A stretch of DNA of 64,000 nucleotides from Bacillus mobilis (GCF_001884045.1 NZ_MACF01000123.1:171353-235352), one strand, 5' to 3'; positions 39,314 to 47,886 are shown, counted from the first letter of the stretch. A program made the numbers and translations. Notes: generated by a model not told the origin, from the letters alone.

Positions 39314-39916
39314 TTAAATATGAATTGCAGAAAAATCATCAATAATTTCCACCACTTCAATTTTTCCATTGATTAGTAACTCAGGAAGTTCATTACTAAC
39401 GTTTCCTCTCCAATACTCTCTAGCTTGTTCAATTTTTTGAGAAAAAGGAATACCCTCTTCTTTCGGTAAAAGATTTCCGTCACCTTCAAAACAATGTCCA
39501 ATTACTCGTAGTTTAACAATCTGTAAAACTTCTCGATTGTAAGAATCAAATAATGCTTTCCATTTTAAAGTATCTCCATAGCTCTTTGCAGCATATAAAC
39601 AAGATAATCTTGAAGGGTATTCAGGGAATTCTTGTAGCCTTACCATTTCTACAATCGTTTCTCTAACCGCTCTAATTGTTTGATCCATATAATTCATAAC
39701 TACTTTAGCGTTTTCATTCTTTATGTGTAGTTCTTTATTTGTATAATGTTCTTTTAAAATTTGTATAGAATCTTAACCGTTAGAATTCAAATGTTCTCTT
39801 TCAAAAAAGAAATGAAAGAGGGTATTCGTTTGATTTTTTTCGAAATGAATGATTTGTCCCATCTTCATTTTTTTCCTTGTTACGATGTGATATGCGTAAA
39901 ACTCTTGTTTATTCAT
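39314..39916 (-). pseudogene. DUF2441-like gene interrupted by a nonsense codon
   Basis: A strong ribosome binding site (AGGAGG) and ATG 39916 open a frame of 201 codons that ends at 39314, but codon 48 is TAA (39775-39773). The first part reads MNKQEFYAYHIVTRKKMKMG, then QIIHFEKNQ, the N-terminus expected for DUF2441 proteins; the second part ([23 protein letters not shown], joined in the same frame) supplies the rest. A single base change thus separates the halves. The downstream 127-codon half might still be translated, but it would lack the N-terminal domain. Family function is unknown. Confidence 0.75.
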
Positions 39917-40132
39917 GGTTATCCTCCTAGTAGTAACTATCAGGTATTACAAAGTTAAATTTAATAATTCAACATTGAGATATATAAAACCTTCATAAAT
40001 AAAAGTAAGAATTTGAGCAGTAAGTAAAGAAAATATGATAACGCTTTAAATTTGTTCACAAAATGTTCACTTACGAAGAGGTTTCCACAATCGATATAAT
40101 GACAAAGACTTAAACAGAAAGGATGATAGAAA

Positions 40133-40618
40133 TTGCCAACTACAAGAAAGGAAAACCTCCAGTTTGGTATGATGATGTGCCTTGGGATGGTTATTGTAAT
40201 GACGTTTTATAATTTAATACTGAACGGAATAGGAGGACCAATTCATATTAAGGAGATCGCATTAGAACTACTAATCGGATTCATTATTGCACTATTAATT
40301 GAAATATGTATCGTTGGGCCTTGTGCGAAAAAACTTGTATTTGCGTTACCGTTTGATAAATCGAATAAAGTAAATATTATTATTGCGATGGCGACAGCTA
40401 TGGTAATTGGAATGGTTTTCTTTATGTCTTTTTACGGAATGGCTATGATGTATTTACATGGTGGTCTACAAGGAGACTCGTTTATTTCAATGTATTTTTC
40501 AATTTTTATTAAAAATTTCATTATGGCGTATCCATTACAATTAATAATTATGGGGCCGCTTGTGCGTTTCTTATTTGGAAAGTTTGTTATGAAGAATAAA
40601 CCTGTTAATGTAGCGTAG
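40133..40618 (+). CDS. DUF2798-like membrane protein
   Basis: A 161-residue protein with four membrane helices arranged as two pairs. Each pair carries a similar end motif (LIEICIVGPCAKKL and LQLIIMGPLVRFL), an internal duplication typical of DUF2798 proteins. The function is unknown. The start is TTG 40133, eight bases after AAAGGATG. The preceding 216 bases hold no other gene. It is monocistronic and followed by a terminator. Confidence 0.72.
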   Translation: MPTTRKENLQFGMMMCLGMVIVMTFYNLILNGIGGPIHIKEIALELLIGFIIALLIEICIVGPCAKKLVFALPFDKSNKVNIIIAMATAMVIGMVFFMSFYGMAMMYLHGGLQGDSFISMYFSIFIKNFIMAYPLQLIIMGPLVRFLFGKFVMKNKPVNVA

Positions 40619-40648
40619 TTAAAATTATTTAAATTATATATATTAATA

Positions 40649-40686
40649 AAAAACACACATCAAATATTTTGAGGTGTGTTTTTTTA
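40649..40686 (+). terminator. terminator after the DUF2798-like gene
   Basis: The hairpin AACACACATCAAA/TTTTGAGGTGTGTT is followed by a T-tract. Confidence 0.8.
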
Positions 40687-40791
40687 TGTTCATCCGCAAT
40701 TATTTTCATATGGATGTGACATTTGTCCTTTTGCCTTTATAGGATTATAGCGTTTAATTAAGTCAGAAATAGAAGGTTAGGAGATGATTTT

Positions 40792-41217
40792 TTGAAAGGT
40801 ATTGTATTTGCTGTTTTAGCTGGCGTATTTATTACACTTCAAGGCACATTTAATGCGAAACTTAGTTCACATATTGGTATATGGTCGACGAGTATTATTA
40901 CGCATTTTATTGGATTCCTTATTGCAACAACAATATTTTTGTTAAAGAAAGAAGAGAAAATAGCGGAATTAAAGGATGTGAAAAAAATATATTTAGTAGC
41001 TGGTGCACTTGGCGGGTTAATTATTTGTGCAGAAACAATAGCGATACATTCAATGGGAGTTACATTAACAGCTGGGACACTTATGGTTGCTCAATTGTTA
41101 ACAGCAACTTTTATTGAGATGAAAGGATTATTTCAAATGAAAAAGATACAGATGGAGAGATATCATATTGTGGGAACAATAGTAATGATTATAGGTATCG
41201 TTGTATTTAATATGTAA
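40792..41217 (+). CDS. YdcZ-type (DUF606) small DMT transporter subunit A
   Basis: A 141-residue, four- to five-helix protein of the DMT superfamily, DUF606/YdcZ branch. It opens with KGIVFAVLAGVFITLQGTFNAKL, the family hallmark. The start is TTG 40792 behind AGGAGATG. These half-size DMT proteins often work as hetero-pairs, and the second one here lies just after the regulator gene. The substrate is unknown. The gene is 13 bases upstream of the Crp-type regulator, so they are likely one operon. Confidence 0.8.
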   Translation: MKGIVFAVLAGVFITLQGTFNAKLSSHIGIWSTSIITHFIGFLIATTIFLLKKEEKIAELKDVKKIYLVAGALGGLIICAETIAIHSMGVTLTAGTLMVAQLLTATFIEMKGLFQMKKIQMERYHIVGTIVMIIGIVVFNM

Positions 41218-41236
41218 ATGAAAGGAGGAAATGAAA

Positions 41237-41932
41237 GTGGAGAATAAATCAGATTTAATTACACATTATTTAGAAATTAATAAAATGCTTGAAATTTTTT
41301 CAGAAATAGATACAGCTTATTTTCAAGTGAATTATTTTGAAAAAGGCGAGCTTCTTTGCAATATAGATGACAAAATGGATCGTTTATATTTTGTTGTTAA
41401 AGGTAAAGTAAAGGTTTATACGATTACACCAGAGGGAAAGAAACTGATTCTTCGTTTTATCAATCCATTGGCGGTTGTTGGTGATATTGAATTCATACAA
41501 AATAGCAAAGCGTATAATGCGGTTGAAGCTTGTTCAGAAGTTGTAGCGATCTCCATTTCTCATACGGTTATTAAAAACAAGTTTTTACAAAATCCTAAAT
41601 TAATGAAGTTCTTGCTAGATAACATTGCGAACACGTTAAAAATATCGACTCGTTTTACAGCTCTTAATTTACTTTATCCAGTAGAAGTACGTGTAGCTAG
41701 TTATTTACTTTCTATTTCCACTGATAGTAACGGAAATATGTATAAAGAAGATTTGGATGCGACTTCTGTATCAAGTATTGCGGATTTTATAGGAGTAAGT
41801 TATCGGCACGTAATTCGAGTGTTACAAAAATTTTATAAAGAAAAATTAATTGAAAAGAACAATGGAGTTATTGTAATTAAAGATTTTTTGAGAATGAAGG
41901 AAATTGCTAAAAATAATATATATGAGCAATGA
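41237..41932 (+). CDS. Crp/Fnr-family transcriptional regulator (YeiL-like)
   Basis: A ~231-residue regulator with an N-terminal cyclic-nucleotide-binding-like beta-roll (YFEKGELLCNIDDKMDRLYFVVKGKVKVY, GDIEFI) and a C-terminal winged helix (VSSIADFIGVSYRHVIRVLQKF). I start it at GTG 41237, eight bases after GGAGG; ATG 41231 is too close to that site. It lies between two YdcZ-type transporter genes, which it probably controls. No cysteine cluster for an iron-sulphur centre is seen, unlike FNR. Confidence 0.82.
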   Translation: MENKSDLITHYLEINKMLEIFSEIDTAYFQVNYFEKGELLCNIDDKMDRLYFVVKGKVKVYTITPEGKKLILRFINPLAVVGDIEFIQNSKAYNAVEACSEVVAISISHTVIKNKFLQNPKLMKFLLDNIANTLKISTRFTALNLLYPVEVRVASYLLSISTDSNGNMYKEDLDATSVSSIADFIGVSYRHVIRVLQKFYKEKLIEKNNGVIVIKDFLRMKEIAKNNIYEQ

Positions 41933-41948
41933 AAAGGGGAGAGGGAGT

Positions 41949-42419
41949 ATGATTGGATTTAGTTTAGCTATAGTAGCAGGTGTATTCATTAGCTTGCAAT
42001 CTGTTTTTAATGCAAAGGTAAATGAAAGTGTAGGACAGTGGTTAACAACTTCATGTGTTCTTGGAATAGGTCTCATAAGTTCTATTCTATTTTATATCAT
42101 TACAGAAAACAGTATTAGCATTAAAGTGTATACTACAAATTATTTGTTTTATGTAAGTGGATTGTTTGGCATTGGGTTAATTATTTGTATAATGGGTGCA
42201 ATAAAGAGTTTAGGTCCAGCGTATACGGTGCTCATTAGTCTTATTACTCAATTAGTTGTTGCATTATGTATTGATACATTCGGATTATTTGGAATAGAGA
42301 GCATTCCATTACAAATTAATAAATTAGTTGGGATAGGTCTATTAATTATGGGGATAGGGATTTTTAAAAATCTATTTTCGAGTAAAAAAGCTATTCTTAT
42401 AAAGGAGGGTAAGAAGTAG
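41949..42419 (+). CDS. YdcZ-type (DUF606) small DMT transporter subunit B
   Basis: A 156-residue DMT half-transporter, homologous to the gene at 40792 (IGFSLAIVAGVFISLQSVFNAKV). The start ATG 41949 follows GGGGAGAGGGAG; 15 in-frame upstream residues overlap the regulator and are unlikely. Together with the 40792 product it probably forms a heterodimer. Its basic C-terminus ends KAILIKEGKK. Weak T-rich sequence and then a hairpin follow. Confidence 0.8.
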   Translation: MIGFSLAIVAGVFISLQSVFNAKVNESVGQWLTTSCVLGIGLISSILFYIITENSISIKVYTTNYLFYVSGLFGIGLIICIMGAIKSLGPAYTVLISLITQLVVALCIDTFGLFGIESIPLQINKLVGIGLLIMGIGIFKNLFSSKKAILIKEGKK

Positions 42420-42496
42420 TGAATATATTTTTGTGAAGAGTTTACATCTATACAATACAATTATAAGTCAGTAACTAAAGTGGTTGAAAAATAAGT

Positions 42497-42528
42497 GAAG
42501 AAGACCTTGAAAACTTAAGGTCTTCTTT
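42497..42528. terminator. hairpin between the DMT cluster and the methyltransferase gene
   Basis: The arms GAAGACCTT and AAGGTCTTC (with extra A-T pairs) lie between convergent genes, with a T-tract on the plus side. Confidence 0.75.
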
Positions 42529-42530
42529 AC

Positions 42531-43355
42531 TTATTTTCTATTGAACCGCACATGAACAAACTTCAACATCTTTATTAAGTTTACAATTCGCATCATAATG
42601 CGTGTACTACCATCCCAATCTTTATTTGTAGGTATATTTTTAAAGAAAGGAGAGCAGCTTAATACTTTTATGTTTGAAGACCATTTTTCTAGTGTCTTTG
42701 GATTATTTATATAAAAATACATTAGGGCGCCATTATTACCTGATTTTTTGACTGTAGCATTTGAAAGATTCAGTGCGAATTTTGATTCAGCGTCAAAGTA
42801 TAATTCGCCTCCAGGGAAACGTTTTGACATAGCGACTATGATTTTCTTCAAATCCTCTTCTTTAAAGTAATAAAACACACCAGCTGATATAAAAAGAATA
42901 CCGTCGTTTGGATTATATTTTATATCGTCAAACCAAGAAGTATCAAAAAATGATTTAGCGACGCTCATGTTTCTTGGTGTATCTTCAATTAATGTTTTTC
43001 GAAATGAAATAGCATCGGGCAAATCAAGATTATACCAATGTATCGTACCATTATCAATTCTAGAAAAAGTAGTGTCTAGTCCAGAACCGATATTTACAAT
43101 AGTAGCATTTGGATGTTTTATAATGAATTTTTTTATCGTATCATCAATTTTTCGTGCGCGAGTAATGTATGTGATACATCCGTATTCACCAAATGTATTT
43201 GCTATTGTTGAGAAGTCAAAATCACATTCTTTAATAATACGAATAGCCTCTGGATCATCTAAAATATCTTTATTGCTCTCACTGCCATACGCCCGTCCCC
43301 AAAGAGGAATAAGCATCGTACCTTGTACTGAATGTATATCTATTTCTTTAACCAT
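42531..43355 (-). CDS. O-methyltransferase of the leucine carboxyl methyltransferase (LCM/TcmP) type
   Basis: A 274-residue SAM-dependent methyltransferase. The features are characteristic of the PF04072-like family: an early DPEAIRII, R.RK.DD, the SAM loop VNIGSGLDTTFSRI, and a later GGELYFDAESKF. Members methylate small phenolic or polyketide substrates. The start follows GGAGGATG. It is 38 bases downstream of a MarR-type regulator on the same strand, so MarR is probably its repressor and an inducing ligand is likely. Confidence 0.75.
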   Translation of the reverse strand: MVKEIDIHSVQGTMLIPLWGRAYGSESNKDILDDPEAIRIIKECDFDFSTIANTFGEYGCITYITRARKIDDTIKKFIIKHPNATIVNIGSGLDTTFSRIDNGTIHWYNLDLPDAISFRKTLIEDTPRNMSVAKSFFDTSWFDDIKYNPNDGILFISAGVFYYFKEEDLKKIIVAMSKRFPGGELYFDAESKFALNLSNATVKKSGNNGALMYFYINNPKTLEKWSSNIKVLSCSPFFKNIPTNKDWDGSTRIMMRIVNLIKMLKFVHVRFNRK

Positions 43356-43392
43356 GAAACATCCTCCGTGTAATGAAAAATTATTTGTATTT

Positions 43393-43836
43393 TTAATCGT
43401 TATTTAGCATTTTTGAGAGCATTTTATTTGTTTTATACAATCCGTAAGTTAAATCACGTTGCTCTTCTTCGCTTAGTTTCTCAAGATTATGAGTGAAATT
43501 ATTATATATTTGTTTCCATCTCTCATAATGTACCTTTTCAGCTTTTTCTGTCAGAGAAATGAGTACAGCTCTTTTGTCTACCGTATCTTGTTTTTTTATA
43601 ATATATCCGTTTAGTTCTAAATTACGAACTGTTACGCTTAATTGTTGTTTAGGGATGTTTAAATAACTAGCAATCATTTTTAAATTTACATGCACCTTTT
43701 GTTGTGCGATATATTCCACTACGTGTTGCTCTATATGTGTAAATTCAGATGATTTTTCCGATAATAATTTGAAAGTACCTGACATATTTAATAACAAATT
43801 CATGTATTCGTTTAATAATTCGTTTTGGGTCATCAT
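43393..43836 (-). CDS. MarR-family transcriptional regulator
   Basis: A 147-residue winged-helix regulator with a MarR layout: N-terminal dimer helix, a helix-turn-helix (MIASYLNIPKQQLSVTVRNLELNGYI), a beta wing (TVDKRAVLISLTEK) and a C-terminal dimer helix. It should repress its own transcript (marR-methyltransferase), since two matching palindromes lie in the upstream region (43857-43876 and 43910-43929). The start at ATG 43836 is behind an AAGGAAG site. Confidence 0.85.
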   Translation of the reverse strand: MMTQNELLNEYMNLLLNMSGTFKLLSEKSSEFTHIEQHVVEYIAQQKVHVNLKMIASYLNIPKQQLSVTVRNLELNGYIIKKQDTVDKRAVLISLTEKAEKVHYERWKQIYNNFTHNLEKLSEEEQRDLTYGLYKTNKMLSKMLNND

Positions 43837-43856
43837 TTTCGCTTCCTTTATGCATT

Positions 43857-43929
43857 TAGTAATTATTTTATTACTATTTTAATGATAAATCAAATGATTT
43901 AATTATTTTTAGTAAATTAAAGTTTACTA
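43857..43929. promoter_or_regulatory. two related palindromes, likely MarR operators
   Basis: Site 1: TAGTAAT-TATTTT-ATTACTA (43857-43876). Site 2: TAGTAAA-TTAAAG-TTTACTA (43910-43929), extended by TTT/AAA on the outside. Both have 7-base arms with a 6-base spacer, and their centres are 53 bases apart, about five helical turns. They sit directly upstream of the MarR start, so autoregulation is likely. Confidence 0.75.
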
Positions 43930-43997
43930 AAAGTTTGTTTTTCAACTATACGAATTGAAATAGAAGAGCAGAAGCGATGCTTTTAGGAGAGGAGAGT

Positions 43998-44036
43998 ATG
44001 ACCGGAAAGGAAATATTACTAAATACAAATAAGTAA
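43998..44036 (+). CDS. 12-codon ORF with a strong ribosome binding site (doubtful)
   Basis: ATG 43998 is preceded by TAGGAGAGGAGAGT and followed by a 12-residue peptide MTGKEILLNTNK and TAA. It is divergent from marR and close to the palindromes. It may be a remnant of a divergent MarR-controlled gene or a spurious ORF. Confidence 0.25.
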   Translation: MTGKEILLNTNK

Positions 44037-44122
44037 TGCATGCAATGTCTTTTTCAGTTATTATGTTGTAAATAATTTTATGTTAAAATCTTTTACATAA
44101 TGAAATAAAGGGGTAGTATTCT

Positions 44123-44194
44123 ATGGGTTATTTCTCAAACAGTTTATTAGTTTTGTTTGTCCTGATCGTTTGTAGTTGTATGATTTTTGGTTAA
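44123..44194 (+). CDS. YjcZ-like tiny hydrophobic (sporulation) protein
   Basis: A 23-residue peptide with the beginning MGYFSNSLLVLFVLIV, ending in Phe-Gly. It starts ten bases after AAGGGG and is followed by an efficient terminator, which supports a real transcription unit. The sequence pattern resembles the YjcZ/YhcN-type small hydrophobic proteins (GxFSNSFVLIVVLFILLI) found in Bacillus spore or forespore membranes. The usual glycine-rich lead-in and the C-terminal half are shorter here. Function is unknown; the family call rests on resemblance. Confidence 0.55.
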   Translation: MGYFSNSLLVLFVLIVCSCMIFG

Positions 44195-44216
44195 TAATAT
44201 AATGATAGATTTATAT

Positions 44217-44253
44217 AAAAGAAGTTAACTGAGGTGAAGTTAACTTCTTTTTA
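44217..44253 (+). terminator. terminator after the YjcZ-like gene
   Basis: The hairpin AAAAGAAGTTAACT/AGTTAACTTCTTTT with T-tract, just downstream of the tiny ORF. Confidence 0.85.
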
Positions 44254-44360
44254 TTTTATGATAAGAAGGAATTATATTGTTCTTATGGAAGTTTGTTTAA
44301 GTTAATTTCATATTAAGGCTAATTTTATGCAGTACAAACGAGAAAATAAGGAGTATTCAC

Positions 44361-44768
44361 ATGAATAATAGTATAAATTACACAATGAAACACCCGACAG
44401 ATTTCAATGGATTATTAGCGTTATATGAATCTTTAGGATGGAATTCGCTTCAATTAACGGTTAACGAGTTAGAACAAATGTGTAAACAAAGTTGGTATGC
44501 AATGTATGCTTTTGATGATAAGAAATTAGTAGGGATGGGGCGTATTATATCAGATGGTGTAATTACGGGTGTTATTTGTGGTGTTTGTGTATTGCCAGAG
44601 TATCAGTCCATAGGTATCGGAAAAGAAATAGTACAGCGATTAGTCCGGCACTGTGAACAAAACAAGGTTATTCCCCAACTTATGTGTGTGGAAAAATTGC
44701 AATCTTATTATGAATCTATAGGATTTGACGCATTTTCTGTTGGAATGACAAAACATATAATAAGATAG
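44361..44768 (+). CDS. GNAT-family N-acetyltransferase
   Basis: A 135-residue acetyl-CoA-dependent acetyltransferase. The acetyl-CoA site is VLPEYQSIGIGKEIVQRLV, with the Q/R-x-x-G-x-G/A pattern of motif A, and the C-terminal SYYESIGFDAF is motif B. It starts at ATG 44361, behind AAGGAG. The short N-terminal helix resembles the YesJ-like/PhnO-like group. The substrate is unknown. A shared terminator follows, convergent with tetR. Confidence 0.85.
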   Translation: MNNSINYTMKHPTDFNGLLALYESLGWNSLQLTVNELEQMCKQSWYAMYAFDDKKLVGMGRIISDGVITGVICGVCVLPEYQSIGIGKEIVQRLVRHCEQNKVIPQLMCVEKLQSYYESIGFDAFSVGMTKHIIR

Positions 44769-44808
44769 TGTGGCTTCTTCTTTTTGGTTTATTTATATAT
44801 TTTTTAAT

Positions 44809-44848
44809 AAAAGAGCATGTTTGAAAAAATTCAAACATGCTCTTTTAT
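44809..44848. terminator. bidirectional terminator between GNAT and tetR
   Basis: The hairpin AAAAGAGCATGTTTGAA/TTCAAACATGCTCTTTT has A and T flanks on both sides. Confidence 0.85.
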
Positions 44849-44868
44849 TAAAGTAAATTAGTTTAATA

Positions 44869-45492
44869 TTAATGACCTAATCCGTTTCGATAAAAAGAAA
44901 CAATTTCTTGTGCTAATTCATCTATATTTGCAAGAATAGGATTGTGATTTTCATCTTTAAAATCCCCAATTGATAATAAAGATACGAAAGCATGAGCAGC
45001 AAATGTAGCGTTTCCTTTCGGTATTTCTCCAATCTGCATTGCATTAACGAGTGCTTTTTCCAATACTTCATACATGCTATCTTCAGCGTCTTTTAATTCT
45101 TTCAATTGCTCTTCAGATAATGATAGTTTTGCATCTTTCATAAAATTCTTCATATCAATATCCATCGTTGCGTGTAAGTAGACTTTAGCGAAGTCCAATA
45201 ATCTGTCTTCCAAGTTTTTATTTGTAGAGAGTATTTGGTGCATATTCTCTCGTATACGTATCATCATTTGAAGCATAGTAGCGGTAAATAAATCAGCTTT
45301 TGTTGAATAGTAGTAGTAGACGGTTGCTTTCGTCACACCACAAACTTTTGCAACTTCATCCATAGAAACAACTTGATAATTTTGAGTAAGAAATAACCGA
45401 GTTGCAACTTCTAAAATCATTTCTTTTTTAGATTTTGTATTTTTATTTTGACGAGGCCTTCCGAGAGGACGTTGTTTTTGTTCCAAATCCAT
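44869..45492 (-). CDS. TetR-family regulator of the divergent mmpL-type gene
   Basis: A 207-residue TetR-type repressor. After a basic RPLGRPRQNKNTKSK leader, the helix-turn-helix is VVSMDEVAKVCGVTKATVYYYYSTKADLF. The C-terminal ligand domain is helical. It is divergent from the MMPL transporter, the standard arrangement for a repressor that responds to the pump's substrate. The ribosome binding site is CAGGAGCG before ATG 45492. Confidence 0.87.
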   Translation of the reverse strand: MDLEQKQRPLGRPRQNKNTKSKKEMILEVATRLFLTQNYQVVSMDEVAKVCGVTKATVYYYYSTKADLFTATMLQMMIRIRENMHQILSTNKNLEDRLLDFAKVYLHATMDIDMKNFMKDAKLSLSEEQLKELKDAEDSMYEVLEKALVNAMQIGEIPKGNATFAAHAFVSLLSIGDFKDENHNPILANIDELAQEIVSFYRNGLGH

Positions 45493-45544
45493 TCGCTCCT
45501 GACATGTATTGTTGAAATAATTATAACATAATTTTTAATCATTC

Positions 45545-45574
45545 TTGATTAATTAACCGACCAGTATATATAAT
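45545..45574 (+). promoter_or_regulatory. mmpL promoter with TetR-type operator in the spacer
   Basis: TTGATT (45545-45550), an 18-base spacer and TATAAT (45569-45574). The spacer includes TTAACCGACCAGT (45553-45565), which resembles a TetR-family half-operator (ACCGACC/GGTCGG). Binding there would cover the promoter. Confidence 0.55.
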
Positions 45575-45607
45575 TAATATTGGAGGAAAAAAGGAAGGTG
45601 GGTTTTT

Positions 45608-47839
45608 ATGAAAAAGCACCCGTTACATATGTTAGGGAGGCTTGTAGCAGGGAAGAATACACAATGGATAACTTTATCGGTATGGATTCTTATTACGTTA
45701 GTACTTTCATTTACGTTACCACAAGTAAACAGTACGAAAGAACCGAATCCGAAAAATTTACCTGAAACAGCTATGTCGCAGCAAGCGGAAGCACTTATGA
45801 AAAAAGAGTTCCCGAATAATGCAGGAAACCCTTTGTTAGTAGTATGGTATAGAGATGGTGGATTACAGTCACAGGATTATAAACTCATACAAGATGTTTA
45901 TAAAGAGTTAAAAGCTAGTCCTTTAAAAGAACAATCAACATTACCGCCATTTGATACAATTCCGGAACAAGTATTATCAAAAAGTGCATCAAAAGATGGT
46001 ACATCATTTGTTACACCAGTATTCTTTAATAAGTCGGCTGGAACAGATACATTAAAAGGAAATCTTGATGATTTAAGAAACATAGTGAATAGTAAGGTCG
46101 ATGAAGATCCATTTAAACGAAAAATAAGTGACTCTGGTTTACATGTTAGACTATCTGGACCTGTAGGTATTCAAACGGATGCAGTTAGTTTATTTAGTCA
46201 AGCAGATGTGAAATTATTAATTGCTACTGTATTACTCGTATTAGTCCTATTAATTTTACTGTACCGTTCACCAATTTTAGCAATTTTACCTTTACTTGTT
46301 GTTGGCTTTGCATACGGTATTATTAGTCCTACACTTGGTTTTTTAGCTGATCACGGATGGATTAAAGTAGATGCCCAAGCGATATCAATTATGACAGTAT
46401 TATTGTTTGGTGCTGGAACGGATTATTGTCTATTTTTAATTTCGAGATATCGAGAGTATTTGTTAGAAGAAGAAAATAAATATAAGGCGCTGCAACTCGC
46501 AATGAAAGCTTCTGGCGGAGCAATTATAATGAGTGCGTTAACTGTTGTACTTGGATTAGGAACATTATTACTTGCTCATTATGGTGCCTTTCATCGATTT
46601 GCAGTACCATTTAGTGTTGCTGTATTCATAATGGGAATTGCTGCTTTAACAATTTTACCAGCGTTATTATTAATTTTCGGTAGAGCTGCATTCTTCCCAT
46701 TTATACCGAGAACAACTTCGATGAATGAGGAATTGGCAAGAAAGAAAAAGAAAGTAGTAAAAGTTAAAAAATCAAAAGGTGCCTTTAGTAAAAAACTTGG
46801 AGATGTTGTAGTACGAAGACCGTGGACAATAATTATGCTCACTGTATTTGTATTAGGTGGATTGGCTTCATTTGTACCACGTATTCAATACACATATGAC
46901 TTACTAGAATCGTTTCCTAAAGATATGCCTTCCCGCGAAGGATTTACGTTAATTAGTGATCATTTCTCAGCGGGTGAACTAGCGCCAGTAAAAGTTGTTG
47001 TTGATTCGAAGGGAAAAGAGCTTCCTATTAAAGAAGAACTAGAGAAATTTTCTTTCGTAAAAACTGTGAAAGACCCAAAAGAGGGTAAAGAAAATAAGCA
47101 AATACAAATGTATGAGGTTTCTTTAGCTGAAAATCCATACTCAATTGAAGCGTTAGATCAAATCCCTAAATTGAAAAACAGTGTAGAAAAAGTATTAAAA
47201 AATGCAGAGATTAGTAATGCTGAAGATCAATTGTGGATTGGCGGAGAAACGGCGTCATTATACGATACAAAGCAAATTACAGAACGTGATGAAGCAGTTA
47301 TCATTCCAGTAATGATTAGTATTATAGCTTTATTATTACTTGTTTACTTACGATCAATTGTCGCGATGATTTATTTAATTGTAACTGTTGTTTTATCGTT
47401 CTTCTCAGCATTAGGCGCAGGATGGATATTACTTCACTTCGGTATGGGAGCGCCGGCTATTCAAGGTGCGATACCGTTGTATGCATTCGTATTTTTAGTT
47501 GCTTTAGGTGAAGATTATAATATTTTTATGGTTTCAGAAATATGGAAAAACAGAAAGACACAAAATCACCTGGATGCAGTAAAAAATGGCGTTATACAAA
47601 CAGGTAGTGTCATTACATCCGCAGGTTTAATTTTAGCAGGAACTTTTGCAGTATTAGGTACACTGCCAATTCAAGTTCTAGTTCAATTTGGTATTGTAAC
47701 TGCAATTGGAGTATTACTAGATACGTTTATCGTAAGACCGTTACTTGTACCAGCAATTACAGTTGTTCTAGGACGCTTTGCTTTTTGGCCAGGAAAGCTT
47801 TCAAGAAAGAGTGAAGAAGTACAAAAGGTGGATGCATAG
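45608..47839 (+). CDS. MMPL/RND-family transporter (YdfJ-like)
   Basis: A 743-residue membrane transporter with 11-12 helices in two related halves. Each half ends with the RND-type motif: GAGTDYCLFLISRYREYL in half 1 and ALGEDYNIFMVSEIW in half 2. Large extracytoplasmic loops follow helices 1 and 7. Firmicute relatives export lipids or drugs by proton motive force. The start ATG 45608 follows AAGGAAGGTGGG. It is controlled by the divergent TetR protein and is followed by a terminator. Confidence 0.87.
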   Translation: MKKHPLHMLGRLVAGKNTQWITLSVWILITLVLSFTLPQVNSTKEPNPKNLPETAMSQQAEALMKKEFPNNAGNPLLVVWYRDGGLQSQDYKLIQDVYKELKASPLKEQSTLPPFDTIPEQVLSKSASKDGTSFVTPVFFNKSAGTDTLKGNLDDLRNIVNSKVDEDPFKRKISDSGLHVRLSGPVGIQTDAVSLFSQADVKLLIATVLLVLVLLILLYRSPILAILPLLVVGFAYGIISPTLGFLADHGWIKVDAQAISIMTVLLFGAGTDYCLFLISRYREYLLEEENKYKALQLAMKASGGAIIMSALTVVLGLGTLLLAHYGAFHRFAVPFSVAVFIMGIAALTILPALLLIFGRAAFFPFIPRTTSMNEELARKKKKVVKVKKSKGAFSKKLGDVVVRRPWTIIMLTVFVLGGLASFVPRIQYTYDLLESFPKDMPSREGFTLISDHFSAGELAPVKVVVDSKGKELPIKEELEKFSFVKTVKDPKEGKENKQIQMYEVSLAENPYSIEALDQIPKLKNSVEKVLKNAEISNAEDQLWIGGETASLYDTKQITERDEAVIIPVMISIIALLLLVYLRSIVAMIYLIVTVVLSFFSALGAGWILLHFGMGAPAIQGAIPLYAFVFLVALGEDYNIFMVSEIWKNRKTQNHLDAVKNGVIQTGSVITSAGLILAGTFAVLGTLPIQVLVQFGIVTAIGVLLDTFIVRPLLVPAITVVLGRFAFWPGKLSRKSEEVQKVDA

Positions 47840-47841
47840 TT

Positions 47842-47875
47842 AAGAAAGCCAAGGATATGTTCCTTGGCTTTCTTC
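47842..47875 (+). terminator. terminator after the MMPL gene
   Basis: The hairpin AAGAAAGCCAAGGA/TCCTTGGCTTTCTT is perfect. Confidence 0.85.
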
Positions 47876-47886
47876 TATGTAGTCCA

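Noticed and set aside
39761-39958. 65-codon plus-strand ORF
   Set aside because: It is antisense to the broken DUF2441 gene and has no ribosome binding site.
45580-45765. 61-codon plus-strand ORF at the start of the MMPL gene
   Set aside because: It begins inside the ribosome binding site region and overlaps the well-supported MMPL frame.
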